Assembly (NCBI GenBank): GCA_030594935.1
Contig: JAUVEE010000008.1
Coordinates: 1 to 17,658 of the forward strand
Length of the DNA: 17,658 nt
From: a bacterium
GTDB lineage: Bacteria > Patescibacteriota > Minisyncoccia > Minisyncoccales > JAGLPU01
Reading direction: 5' to 3'
Below are positions 6,436-13,970 of this stretch, piece after piece. Both the position numbers and the translations under genes were made by a program. The notes below the pieces were generated by a model that saw only the letters and a program-made list of their open reading frames with translations, was not told the DNA's origin and ran no database searches. How positions within the stretch are numbered: position 1 is the first letter of the stretch; every line of letters begins with the position of its first letter.

Positions 6436-7906
6436 AGGCTCTTCTTGATTCCGGCTGGCCCGGTTTTAGTTTCCTGTATGCCTCTTTATGTTCGCTGAGC
6501 AGTTTTTTTAGTTCTGCTTCGGCTAGTTCTTGGCGCAAGAGATCAACAGCATGAATAGCATCATAGATATCATTCTTTGTTTCCAGTTTAGAGATAGCTT
6601 CCCGCCACAAGATAGCTTTTTCAAAATTATCTTTTTCTACAGCTATTTTCATTCTTTGCCTCATAATGGCAAGGAAAGCTTGATATGTATTGTCATCAGT
6701 TCTTTTAATAAAAGGAATTTTTACTCCTTCTTTGTATTTTTTAGCCAGTCGGTCTATTTTTCCGCTTCTTTGCCACCAAAAAGCAGTGGTTATTATCTGT
6801 TGGTATAATCTGTTTGCTTTTTTTAAATTAGTTTCGGAGATATTAGGAATGCTTTTAACCACTTCAAACAACTCCCATGCTCCTTTTTCAATCATTTCCA
6901 CGCTCCACCAAGGTTCTCCGGATGCCCAGTAAAACTGGTCAGAGGCCAGAGCCTTATCCAGCTTTTTTCTGGCTGGGCTGATTAAGGGATGAATTTTGCT
7001 TAACTTGAGAACGAAGTTAAGCAATTGCCATTGATATTGATGAACTTTATTTTTCGGGTCTTTCCAAGAATAGAACTGGACTCCTTTTTCAATGTCATCT
7101 TGGCAGGAAGCCCAGGTAGATTCCAAAGGTTGTGTCTTTTCAGCAAGGGGAAAATGCTGTGGCAGTTCCGAGACAAAAATTTGCTTTGGTTTTTGACCTT
7201 CAACTATTTCAAGTAAAGATTTTTCTAGACCCGGCCGGTGATGGCCAAAAATTTCTCCATCCATGCCGGTAAATAAATAACGATCTACTTTCGTTTCTTG
7301 GTTTAGAGCCTGAACCAGATCATTTTTGTCGCGAATTATGCCGCTCATCATCAGGTTGGACACTCTCCTTTCCCGAAAAACAGGAATTAAGTCATCGGTA
7401 TTTTTAATGGAGAAAAGTTTATTATAAGGGACGCTGTCAGTTTTGCCGTTGTAGCTTATTTCGTCCAGTAGAATAAACTTATAACCCAATTTTGATACCA
7501 CCTTGGCAACCTTTTCTGAATAGGCCATCTCTGGCGGGAAAAAACACTTGGGCTGGTAAATCTTGCCGAAGATTTTTTTATTAGTATTATGGTTTAAGAT
7601 TATTTGCCGCTCGATTTCCTTTTCTGGCAAATAGGGTAAAAAACAATGATATTTAGCGCTGCCGGTGAATTCAAGCTTGCCCTCTTCGGCTAAAGCTTTT
7701 ATGTTTTCGATCACATCCCGGTGTCCGTGCTTCCATAATAATTCTGAAAGACAACCATTAATATTAACATTTATTTTGAAATTAGGATTGGAAATTTTTA
7801 AAAAGCCGGCGAATAATGGCCGGTAGCTTTGGCTGGTAACAGCATCTAAAATTTCTTTGGTTTGTGATATGGGCTGATAAATATGAAGAAAATTAATCCA
7901 ATACAT
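6434..7906 (-). CDS. GH57 family glycoside hydrolase/transferase with a C-terminal UVR-like motif
   Basis: GH57 enzymes cleave or transfer alpha-glucan chains (alpha-amylase, 4-alpha-glucanotransferase, branching enzyme). The five family regions appear in order: HIYQP (residues 8-12), GCLSELL (51-57), the FTGSAKYHCFLP segment (80-91), FFPPEMAYS with the probable nucleophile E126, and MDGEIFGHH with the probable acid/base D216. Tryptophan-rich WASGEPWWSVEM follows. After the catalytic part, residues 415-442 (MRQRMKIAVEKDNF, then EKAILWREAISKLE) match the UvrB/UvrC-type UVR helical-hairpin motif, unexpected on a glucan enzyme. The last 48 residues are a charged helix. The start lies one base after the upstream glycogen synthase stop, so the two are translationally linked in a storage-glucan operon. 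Exact specificity cannot be read from sequence. Confidence 0.9.
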   Translation of the reverse strand: MYWINFLHIYQPISQTKEILDAVTSQSYRPLFAGFLKISNPNFKINVNINGCLSELLWKHGHRDVIENIKALAEEGKLEFTGSAKYHCFLPYLPEKEIERQIILNHNTNKKIFGKIYQPKCFFPPEMAYSEKVAKVVSKLGYKFILLDEISYNGKTDSVPYNKLFSIKNTDDLIPVFRERRVSNLMMSGIIRDKNDLVQALNQETKVDRYLFTGMDGEIFGHHRPGLEKSLLEIVEGQKPKQIFVSELPQHFPLAEKTQPLESTWASCQDDIEKGVQFYSWKDPKNKVHQYQWQLLNFVLKLSKIHPLISPARKKLDKALASDQFYWASGEPWWSVEMIEKGAWELFEVVKSIPNISETNLKKANRLYQQIITTAFWWQRSGKIDRLAKKYKEGVKIPFIKRTDDNTYQAFLAIMRQRMKIAVEKDNFEKAILWREAISKLETKNDIYDAIHAVDLLRQELAEAELKKLLSEHKEAYRKLKPGQPESRRA

Positions 7907-7907
7907 A

Positions 7908-9434
7908 TTAAAAGTTTTTTAAATTGCGATACCTTGCGGCAATAGAAAATAATTTACAATATTCTTTGGCTGACTTGGTCCAGGAGAAATCTTTTTCCAT
8001 TACTCTTCTGACCAATTGCTTCCAGACTGCTTTTTGCTTGTGAACCATTTTAGCCCTGACAATGGCGGCAAACAAAGAATAGGGGTCGTAATTGTTGAAA
8101 ACAAACCCATTCCCCTGGCCCGTGTTGGGATCAAAGTTATCTACGGTATCAGCTAGACCGCCGGTTTTTCTGACAATAGGAATTGCTCCGTATCTCATTG
8201 CCTGCAGCTGAGTCAAACCGCAAGGTTCAAACTTGGAAGGGATTAAGATAACGTCAGCGCCGGAGAAAATGAGGTGGGGAAGGACAGCGTCAAAAGACAG
8301 GTTGCAGCCAACTCGGTCCGGATATTTTTTGGCTATTCCTTGAAAGAACTCCTTGTAATGGACATCTCCGTCTCCCAAAACAACAAACTGGAAGTCAATA
8401 TTTTCCAGCAGTTTTTCTGTTACTTCCATCACCAAATCAATCCCTTTTTGTCTAGTGAGACGGGAGACTATGCCAATGGTAAAGATGTCGGGGTTTTGGG
8501 GCAGGACAAAATGTCTTTGCAGCTGCAATTTGTTTTCTTTTCTTCTTTCTATGGTGTGAGAATTGAAATTAACCGGAATATAAGGGTCTTTTTCCGGATT
8601 AAAGAAATTATAGTCCAATCCGTTCAAAACGCCGTAAAGCCGGCCGCTTTTTTCCTTTAATAGCTGGTCTAAACCTTCTCCGTATTCCGGAGTAAGTATT
8701 TCTTGGCTGTAAGTGGGGGAAACAGTGGTTATTAAATCAGCGTACATTATGCCGCGTCGCATCCAGTTTAACTTATATAATTCCTGGCTAAAAAAGTCAG
8801 GAATCGTTTGCTGGCCATAATCTTTCTCTTCTTCTTTGGCAAATTTATAATCGCACATTCCTTGAAAACTGATGTTATGAATGGAAAAAATGGAGGAAAT
8901 TCCGGCCAAGATAGGGTCGTCTTTGTAAACAGTTCTTAAATAATTAGACAGCAACCCGGTATGCCAGTCAGCGCTGATAATTATATCTGGCACCCAGTCT
9001 GATTTTTTTAAGAATTCCAATGTGCCTTTGCAAAGCAGAGCCCAGCGAACCACGTCATCTGAATAGCCGTAGATATTGGCTCTTTTTTCATAATATTCCA
9101 TGTTTTCCAGAAAATAGGTGGTGGCTGTTCCATTGCCCTTGTATCTTTTTACATTACAGATCAAAGAAGGAGAATCCGGCTCATCGCCGGTGGGAACCTT
9201 CAGTCCTTTCAATTCCATTTTTAACTGATATTTTTCCTGATCAATGGTGCCGTAGCGGGGAATCATCACCCGGGCATCGTGGCCGAACTTTCTCAAAGCC
9301 ACGGGCAGAGAGAACAAGACATCGCCTAAACCGCCTCTCTTGGCGAAAGGCGCGGCTTCTGCTCCCACGAACAGTATCTTGTAATTCCGCTGGGGAAGCA
9401 TTTCTTTTAACTTGAACAAATCCAAATCAATCAT
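7908..9434 (-). CDS. glgA: Glycogen/starch synthase (GT5), first copy
   Basis: Transfers glucose from ADP- or UDP-glucose to the non-reducing end of alpha-1,4-glucan. The N-terminal nucleotide-sugar motif is KRGGLGDV in the context VGAEAAPFAKRGGLGDVLFS. The conserved HNISFQG, TVSPTYSQEI and YGVLNGLD segments follow. The C-terminal Rossmann domain carries SRLTRQKG and the catalytic-glutamate motif KFEPCGLTQLQAMRYG, then TGGLADTV. An upstream in-frame ATG at 9506 would add 24 unlikely residues (asparagine/phenylalanine-rich) and overlap the opposing promoter. The ATG at 9434, giving 508 aa, is preferred because it follows the minus-strand -10. The second copy lies head to head at 9507 and the GH57 gene is downstream in the same operon. 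Confidence 0.93.
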   Translation of the reverse strand: MIDLDLFKLKEMLPQRNYKILFVGAEAAPFAKRGGLGDVLFSLPVALRKFGHDARVMIPRYGTIDQEKYQLKMELKGLKVPTGDEPDSPSLICNVKRYKGNGTATTYFLENMEYYEKRANIYGYSDDVVRWALLCKGTLEFLKKSDWVPDIIISADWHTGLLSNYLRTVYKDDPILAGISSIFSIHNISFQGMCDYKFAKEEEKDYGQQTIPDFFSQELYKLNWMRRGIMYADLITTVSPTYSQEILTPEYGEGLDQLLKEKSGRLYGVLNGLDYNFFNPEKDPYIPVNFNSHTIERRKENKLQLQRHFVLPQNPDIFTIGIVSRLTRQKGIDLVMEVTEKLLENIDFQFVVLGDGDVHYKEFFQGIAKKYPDRVGCNLSFDAVLPHLIFSGADVILIPSKFEPCGLTQLQAMRYGAIPIVRKTGGLADTVDNFDPNTGQGNGFVFNNYDPYSLFAAIVRAKMVHKQKAVWKQLVRRVMEKDFSWTKSAKEYCKLFSIAARYRNLKNF

Positions 9435-9441
9435 TAAATTG

Positions 9442-9469
9442 TTGCTTATTTGACGAAACCTATTATAAT
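9442..9469 (+). promoter_or_regulatory. Promoter of the second glycogen synthase
   Basis: TTGCTT (9442-9447), 16-base spacer, perfect TATAAT (9464-9469). Predicted start about 9476, inside the palindrome, giving a leader of about 30 bases. Confidence 0.65.
9462..9467 (-). promoter_or_regulatory. Minus-strand -10 box for the glycogen synthase/GH57 operon
   Basis: On the minus strand these bases read TATAAT and overlap the plus-strand -10 by four bases, so the two divergent promoters share DNA. No good minus-strand -35 is visible; its place is occupied by the palindrome at 9476-9493, consistent with regulator-dependent or weak initiation. Confidence 0.5.
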
Positions 9470-9475
9470 AAAAGC

Positions 9476-9493
9476 ATAGCAGATTTCTGCTAT
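9476..9493. promoter_or_regulatory. Palindrome between divergent glycogen synthase genes, candidate operator
   Basis: ATAGCAGA-TT-TCTGCTAT is a perfect 8+8 inverted repeat. It covers the predicted transcription start of the plus-strand gene and the -35 position of the minus-strand promoter, the typical place for a repressor site. The nine bases AGCAGATTT within it recur at 10950-10958. Confidence 0.55.
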
Positions 9494-9506
9494 TATTACC
9501 ATACAA

Positions 9507-10928
9507 ATGCCCAAAAAAGCCCCCAAAATTCTATTTGCTTCGGCTGAGTGCGCTCCTTTTGCTAAAGTGGGCGGACTGGGAGACGTGGCCGGCAGTTTGC
9601 CCGTGGCCCTGAGAAAGTTGCGCAGCAATGTGGCCGTGGTTATTCCCAAGTATGATGTTATTTCCCAAGATCATTTTTCCAAGAAGATCATTGAAGGAAT
9701 AAAAGTCAAGAAAGAAAAAGTGAATGTTTGGCAGGGATTCTTGCCTGGAACTCAAGTGCCTGTCTATTTTCTGGAGAACAAGAAGTTTTTCGGCAATCAC
9801 GGCGTCTATTTTAAAAAAACCGCTCATGCCAGCTCTTTTAAATTAATTGAGCGCTTCCTATTTTTCTCTCAGGCTGTGCTCGAGCTTGCTTCTTTCTTGG
9901 ACGCCAAGCTTATTCACTGCCATGACTGGCACACGGCCATGATCCCTCTTTTTGCCAAGCTGAAGCAATCAGAAGTCAAGACCATTTTAACTATTCATAA
10001 TTTATCCAGCCAGGGAAAGAAAAAACCGAAAAAAGTGCTTGATTTTTTAGAATTGAAAAGAAGCCGGCATCCCAATTTAAAAATCAGGGACAAACACCAT
10101 AATTTCAATATTTTTCAGCAGGGGATCTTAGCGGCCGATATTGTCAACACGGTCAGCCCCACTTATTGCCAGGAGATCCTGACTGCCAAATTCGGAGAAG
10201 GGCTGGAAAAAGATCTGCGTAAGCGCAAAAAAGACCTTTACGGCATTATTAACGGGCTGGACACGGAAAGGTTTAATCCGCAGAAGAATAAGAATTTGGC
10301 TAAGAATTATTCCTTGGCCACCATTGAAAGGAAAGCGGTTAACAAAACGGAACTAAGGCAGATTTGCGGCCTGCCCCTAAAAGATGTTCCTTTATTGGGC
10401 CTAGTCGGCAGATTAACCCAGCAAAAGGGAATAGAAATTATCTTTGACGCCTTTCCTTCTTTGGTAAAAATGGGCTGCCAAGTGGTGATCTTAGGGTCGG
10501 GCGGGAAAAAACTGGAAGCAATGTTGAAGAAATTGGCCAAGCTTTATCCCCAAAACCTTTCTTTGAATCTTAAATTTGATATTGTGCTGGGACAGAAGAT
10601 TTATGCCGGCAGCGATATGTTCTTAATGCCCTCTAAATTTGAGCCCTGCGGTTTGGGGCAATTGATTTCCCAGCGCTACGGAACGATTCCCATTGTCCGC
10701 GAAGTGGGCGGGCTGGCAGACACTGTGGTGGAAGGCAGGACCGGTTTTCTTTTTCAGAAATACAGCAGCGCTGATTTCTTAAAGGCGGTGCGGCGAGCCC
10801 TGGAGTTTTATCAAGATGAAAAGAAATGGCGCAAGTTGGTCAAACAGGCCATGGTCAAGGATTTTTCCTGGAGGAATTCAGCCAAGGAATACGCCAAGTT
10901 ATACCGCAAGCTGCTGCTTGTTTCTTAA
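9507..10928 (+). CDS. glgA: Glycogen/starch synthase (GT5), second copy
   Basis: A second GT5 glucan synthase of 473 aa, close to the E. coli GlgA length. It begins MPKKAPKILFASAECAPFAK, continuing into the nucleotide-sugar motif KVGGLGDV. It keeps CHDWHTA, LTIHNLSSQG, the TVSPTYCQEIL segment, GLVGRLTQQKG and the catalytic-glutamate region KFEPCGLGQLISQRYG with VGGLADTV. It differs widely from the first copy outside motifs, so this is an old duplication or separate acquisition, not a recent one. It is slightly shorter, with a truncated insert between the two Rossmann domains. Its promoter overlaps that of the divergent copy, implying coordinated control. No glgC or glgB is in the window. An inverted repeat follows its stop. 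Confidence 0.94.
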   Translation: MPKKAPKILFASAECAPFAKVGGLGDVAGSLPVALRKLRSNVAVVIPKYDVISQDHFSKKIIEGIKVKKEKVNVWQGFLPGTQVPVYFLENKKFFGNHGVYFKKTAHASSFKLIERFLFFSQAVLELASFLDAKLIHCHDWHTAMIPLFAKLKQSEVKTILTIHNLSSQGKKKPKKVLDFLELKRSRHPNLKIRDKHHNFNIFQQGILAADIVNTVSPTYCQEILTAKFGEGLEKDLRKRKKDLYGIINGLDTERFNPQKNKNLAKNYSLATIERKAVNKTELRQICGLPLKDVPLLGLVGRLTQQKGIEIIFDAFPSLVKMGCQVVILGSGGKKLEAMLKKLAKLYPQNLSLNLKFDIVLGQKIYAGSDMFLMPSKFEPCGLGQLISQRYGTIPIVREVGGLADTVVEGRTGFLFQKYSSADFLKAVRRALEFYQDEKKWRKLVKQAMVKDFSWRNSAKEYAKLYRKLLLVS

Positions 10929-10932
10929 TAAG

Positions 10933-10958
10933 AAATCTGCTAAGCTTAGAGCAGATTT
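10933..10958. promoter_or_regulatory. Inverted repeat ending at the dnaG start codon
   Basis: AAATCTGCT (10933-10941) and AGCAGATTT (10950-10958) form a perfect 9-bp stem around an eight-base loop that contains AAGCTT. The 3' arm ends on the base before the dnaG ATG. There is no T-tract, so it is a poor terminator. It may be an operator (sharing AGCAGATTT with the site at 9478) or an RNA hairpin hiding the dnaG start. Confidence 0.55.
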
Positions 10959-12713
10959 ATGCTCTCATCTCCCATAGAAGAAATCAAAAATAAGCTGGAT
11001 ATCGTAGAGGTTATTGGCAGCTACATCAAAGTGCAGAAAGCGGGCGCGAATTACCGGGCCTTATGCCCTTTTCATGCGGAAAAGTCTCCTTCTTTCTTTA
11101 TTTCTCCCGCCCGGCAGATCTGGCACTGTTTCGGCAGCTGCTCCGAGGGCGGTGATATTTTTAAATTCGTGATGAAGATCGAGGGAGTGGAGTTTGCTGA
11201 CGCTTTGCGCCTGTTGGCGCAGAAAGCGGGAGTGGAGCTGCAAAAGCAGGATCCCAAGATAAGGAGCCAGCGCCAGCGGCTTTATGAAATATGCGCTCTG
11301 GCCGGACAGTTTTTCAGCAAGCAGATGGAATCAGGCAAAAAAGGCCAGGAAGCGAAAAAGTACCTTTTAGACAGGGGAATCAGCCAGGAGTCTTTGCAAG
11401 AATGGCAAATAGGCTATGCGCCTGACTTAGTTCAAGCTTTATCTGATTTTTTAGTGGGTCGGGGCTATAAAAGGAGCGAAGTGGATCAGGCCGGACTGGC
11501 GGTCAATGACCGGGACCGTTTCCGCAGCCGGATAATGTTTCCCATTTTTGACTTAAATTCAAAAATAATCGGGTTTGGCGGAAGGATATTCGGGGATAAT
11601 AAGGATACGGCCAAGTATGTTAATACTCCCAATACTTTGCTTTACGACAAGAGCCGGGTGCTTTACGGCCTGAACAAGGCTAAGCTGGCGATAAGGAAAG
11701 AGGACAAATGCATTCTAGTGGAAGGATATACTGATGTCATAATGTCTGTCCAATCAGGGGTGGAAAATGTGGCCGCGGCTTCGGGAACCGCCTTGACCGA
11801 ATATCAGCTGGGAATTCTGCGCCGTTATTCCAATAATCTGTTGACTGCTTTTGATATGGATGCGGCCGGCAATTCAGCCACCAGGAGAAGCATTGATCTG
11901 GCTCGGATCCAAGGATTTGACGTCAAGGTTACGATCATGCCCTCGGGCAAGGATCCGGCTGATGTTATTGCCTCTGACCCTAAAAAATGGCGGGAACTAA
12001 CCGAAAAAGGGCAGTCTATTATGGATTTCTATTTCACCACTGCCTTTGCCAAGTTTGACGGCAATAGTCCGGAAGGAAAAAGGGAAATCTCCAAAGAATT
12101 GCTGCCTACGATCAAAAAGATTCCCAATCAGATCGAACAATCCCACTGGGTGCAGGAATTAGGCAAAAGGCTGGAAGCCAAGGAAGAAGACGTGCGCTTG
12201 GAAATGCGGAAATGCGTTTTGGAAAAAGAGCAGTATAAAGGGCCGCAAGCAGTTGAAGCTTCTCCGGACAAAGGGAAGCAAAGGAAGCAGCTGATAGAAG
12301 AAAGGATCGTGGCCGTGGTCATGAAATCTCCCCAGCAGCTGGAACAGATCAAGGATTTTGACTGTTTTTCCGCTAAAATTAAAGAAGTCTTAGACTATAT
12401 TAAAACCAATCCGGACATTCATTCCGAATCAGCCAAGTTTTTAGATAAGCTGAAAGAGAAGTTTCCCCAATTGGCTGACGACTTAAACCATCTCTGCTTC
12501 CGGGCGGAAATTGAAGAACATGACATTGAGCCTGAATTGGAAATGGAAATCTGCTTGGCTGAATTAAAAACTTTAGAGCTCAAAGCCAAATTAGATGAAA
12601 TATCTTTTAATATTAAAAAGGCCGAAGAAGCCAAAGACGACAATAAAGTTAAAGATTTAATGAGTTCTTTCAATAAATTAGCTAACGAATTAAATAATAA
12701 TCATGCCAGTTAA
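10959..12713 (+). CDS. dnaG: DNA primase DnaG
   Basis: Makes the RNA primers for replication. The N-terminal zinc-binding domain has C36 and H39 (CPFH) and C57 and C61 in HCFGSCSEGGD. The second pair is spaced C-x3-C instead of the usual C-x2-C. The RNA-polymerase core contains FGGRIFGD and KYVNTPNTLLYDK. The TOPRIM fold follows with the metal-binding glutamate E255 (ILVEGYTDV) and D299/D301 in FDMDAAG (usually FDGDxAG). The C-terminal 180 residues are helical, as expected for a helicase-interaction domain. At 584 aa it is of normal length. The start directly follows an inverted repeat with no Shine-Dalgarno. It overlaps rpoD by 11 bases, preserving the dnaG-rpoD part of the macromolecular-synthesis operon. 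Confidence 0.97.
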   Translation: MLSSPIEEIKNKLDIVEVIGSYIKVQKAGANYRALCPFHAEKSPSFFISPARQIWHCFGSCSEGGDIFKFVMKIEGVEFADALRLLAQKAGVELQKQDPKIRSQRQRLYEICALAGQFFSKQMESGKKGQEAKKYLLDRGISQESLQEWQIGYAPDLVQALSDFLVGRGYKRSEVDQAGLAVNDRDRFRSRIMFPIFDLNSKIIGFGGRIFGDNKDTAKYVNTPNTLLYDKSRVLYGLNKAKLAIRKEDKCILVEGYTDVIMSVQSGVENVAAASGTALTEYQLGILRRYSNNLLTAFDMDAAGNSATRRSIDLARIQGFDVKVTIMPSGKDPADVIASDPKKWRELTEKGQSIMDFYFTTAFAKFDGNSPEGKREISKELLPTIKKIPNQIEQSHWVQELGKRLEAKEEDVRLEMRKCVLEKEQYKGPQAVEASPDKGKQRKQLIEERIVAVVMKSPQQLEQIKDFDCFSAKIKEVLDYIKTNPDIHSESAKFLDKLKEKFPQLADDLNHLCFRAEIEEHDIEPELEMEICLAELKTLELKAKLDEISFNIKKAEEAKDDNKVKDLMSSFNKLANELNNNHAS

Positions 12714-13929
12714 AAAGACCACTAAAACAAAAAAAGCAGCTGTTAAAAAACCGGCCCTGAAAAAGAAAACTAAAAAGACAGTTAAAAAACCGGTCAAGAA
12801 AACAATCAAAAAGCCGGTTAAAAAAGCAGCAAAAAAAACCATTAAGAAAGCCGTTAAAAGAAAACCGGTTAAAGAAGTGTTTTCTGCGGAAAAAATGGCT
12901 GCTTTATTGAAAAAAGGGTCTTTTCGGGGTTTTCTTACTTATTCTGAGATTCTTTATTCTTTTCCGGGAGTGGATAATGACATTAAGGGGCTGGAAGATT
13001 TCTTTTTGACTTTGGAAGAAAAGGGAATTGAAGTTAAAGAGGTCAAATCGTTTTTAGACACGGAAGAGGTAAAGAAGAAGGTAAAGAAGAGCTTGGAACC
13101 GCGGGTTGATTCAGTGCAGATGTATTTGAAAGAAATAGGCAAAATTTCTTTCCTGACTTCGGCGCAGGAAAAGGAAATGGGGCAGAGGATTGAGAAAGGA
13201 GAAATAGAAGCCAAAAAGATATTGGCCCGTTCCAATTTAAGGCTGGTGGTTTCCATCGCTAAAAAATATATTGGCCGTTCGCCTAATTTAACTTTACTGG
13301 ATTTGATCCAAGAGGGGAACTTAGGCTTGTTCCGGGCGGTGGAAAAGTTTGACTGGAAGAGGGGGTATAAGTTTTCCACTTATGCCACTTGGTGGATTAG
13401 ACAGGCAATCACCAGAGCTTTGGCGGATCAAGCCAGAACTATCAGAATTCCCGTGCATATGGTGGAAACAATCTCTAAATACAGCCAAGTAAGAAGGCGC
13501 TTAACCCAGGACTTGGGCCGGAATCCCTTGCCCGAAGAAATTGCCGCTGAAATGGGGATTGAAGTAAGCAAGGTGCATCATGTGATGAAGATTTCCCAGG
13601 ACACAGTTTCTTTGGAAACTCCGGTAGGGGAAGACAAAGAAGACAGCGTTCTTTCTGAATTTATTAAAGACGATAAAGCAATTTCTCCGGCAGTGGAAGC
13701 AGGCAGAAAGCTGCTTCGGGAAAGGCTGGGGGATATTTTAGTTGATTTGTCTGATAGAGAACAAAAGATACTTGCTATGAGATTCGGACTTGATGACGGA
13801 GTAACCCATACCTTGGAAGAAGTGGGCCAGGAGTTTGGTGTGACCAGGGAGAGAATCAGGCAGATTGAAGCCCGAGCCCTGGAGAAAATACGGGAGCATG
13901 ACGGCTTGAAGAAATTGAAAGGATACTAA
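12703..13929 (+). CDS. rpoD: Primary sigma factor RpoD/SigA with lysine-rich N-terminal tail
   Basis: The housekeeping sigma70 directing RNA polymerase to -10/-35 promoters. Residues 1-58 are a low-complexity Lys/Ala/Pro/Thr tail built from repeats such as KKPVKKTIKKPVKK, resembling histone H1. A region 1.1-like segment follows (about 60-118). Region 1.2 is at 133-150 (SVQMYLKEIGK). Region 2 includes RLVVSIAKKY, LIQEGNLGL and the -10-reading TYATWWIRQAITRALADQ (227-244). Region 3 is IRIPVHMVE onward. Region 4.2 is the helix-turn-helix THTLEEVGQEFGVTRERIRQ (368-387). One extra residue sits in the GRSPNLTLLDLIQ stretch compared with the common GRGMxFLDLIQ. The ATG lies inside the end of dnaG (11-base overlap, other frame), so translation is coupled. 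Actinobacterial SigA proteins have analogous basic tails. Confidence 0.97.
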   Translation: MPVKKTTKTKKAAVKKPALKKKTKKTVKKPVKKTIKKPVKKAAKKTIKKAVKRKPVKEVFSAEKMAALLKKGSFRGFLTYSEILYSFPGVDNDIKGLEDFFLTLEEKGIEVKEVKSFLDTEEVKKKVKKSLEPRVDSVQMYLKEIGKISFLTSAQEKEMGQRIEKGEIEAKKILARSNLRLVVSIAKKYIGRSPNLTLLDLIQEGNLGLFRAVEKFDWKRGYKFSTYATWWIRQAITRALADQARTIRIPVHMVETISKYSQVRRRLTQDLGRNPLPEEIAAEMGIEVSKVHHVMKISQDTVSLETPVGEDKEDSVLSEFIKDDKAISPAVEAGRKLLRERLGDILVDLSDREQKILAMRFGLDDGVTHTLEEVGQEFGVTRERIRQIEARALEKIREHDGLKKLKGY

Positions 13930-13931
13930 GG

Positions 13932-13960
13932 TTGATAATTTTTTATAGTTCTGTTATAGT
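13932..13960 (+). promoter_or_regulatory. Promoter of tRNA-Asn
   Basis: TTGATA (13932-13937), 17-base spacer, TATAGT (13955-13960). The predicted start is about 13967, four bases before the mature tRNA. The promoter begins two bases after the rpoD stop, with no terminator between. Confidence 0.75.
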
Positions 13961-13970
13961 ATTCTCATAA

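Noticed and set aside
8274..8660. A 128-codon plus-strand frame inside the minus-strand glycogen synthase
   Set aside because: Shadow frame; the opposite strand carries clear GT5 motifs throughout and the frame has no recognisable domain.
9450..9469. TTGACG paired with the TATAAT at 9464
   Set aside because: Spacing is only 8 bases; TTGCTT at 9442 gives a proper 16-base spacer.
9435..9506. Upstream start of the first glycogen synthase at 9506
   Set aside because: Would add 24 atypical residues, overlap the opposing gene's promoter and place the start upstream of the only visible minus-strand -10.
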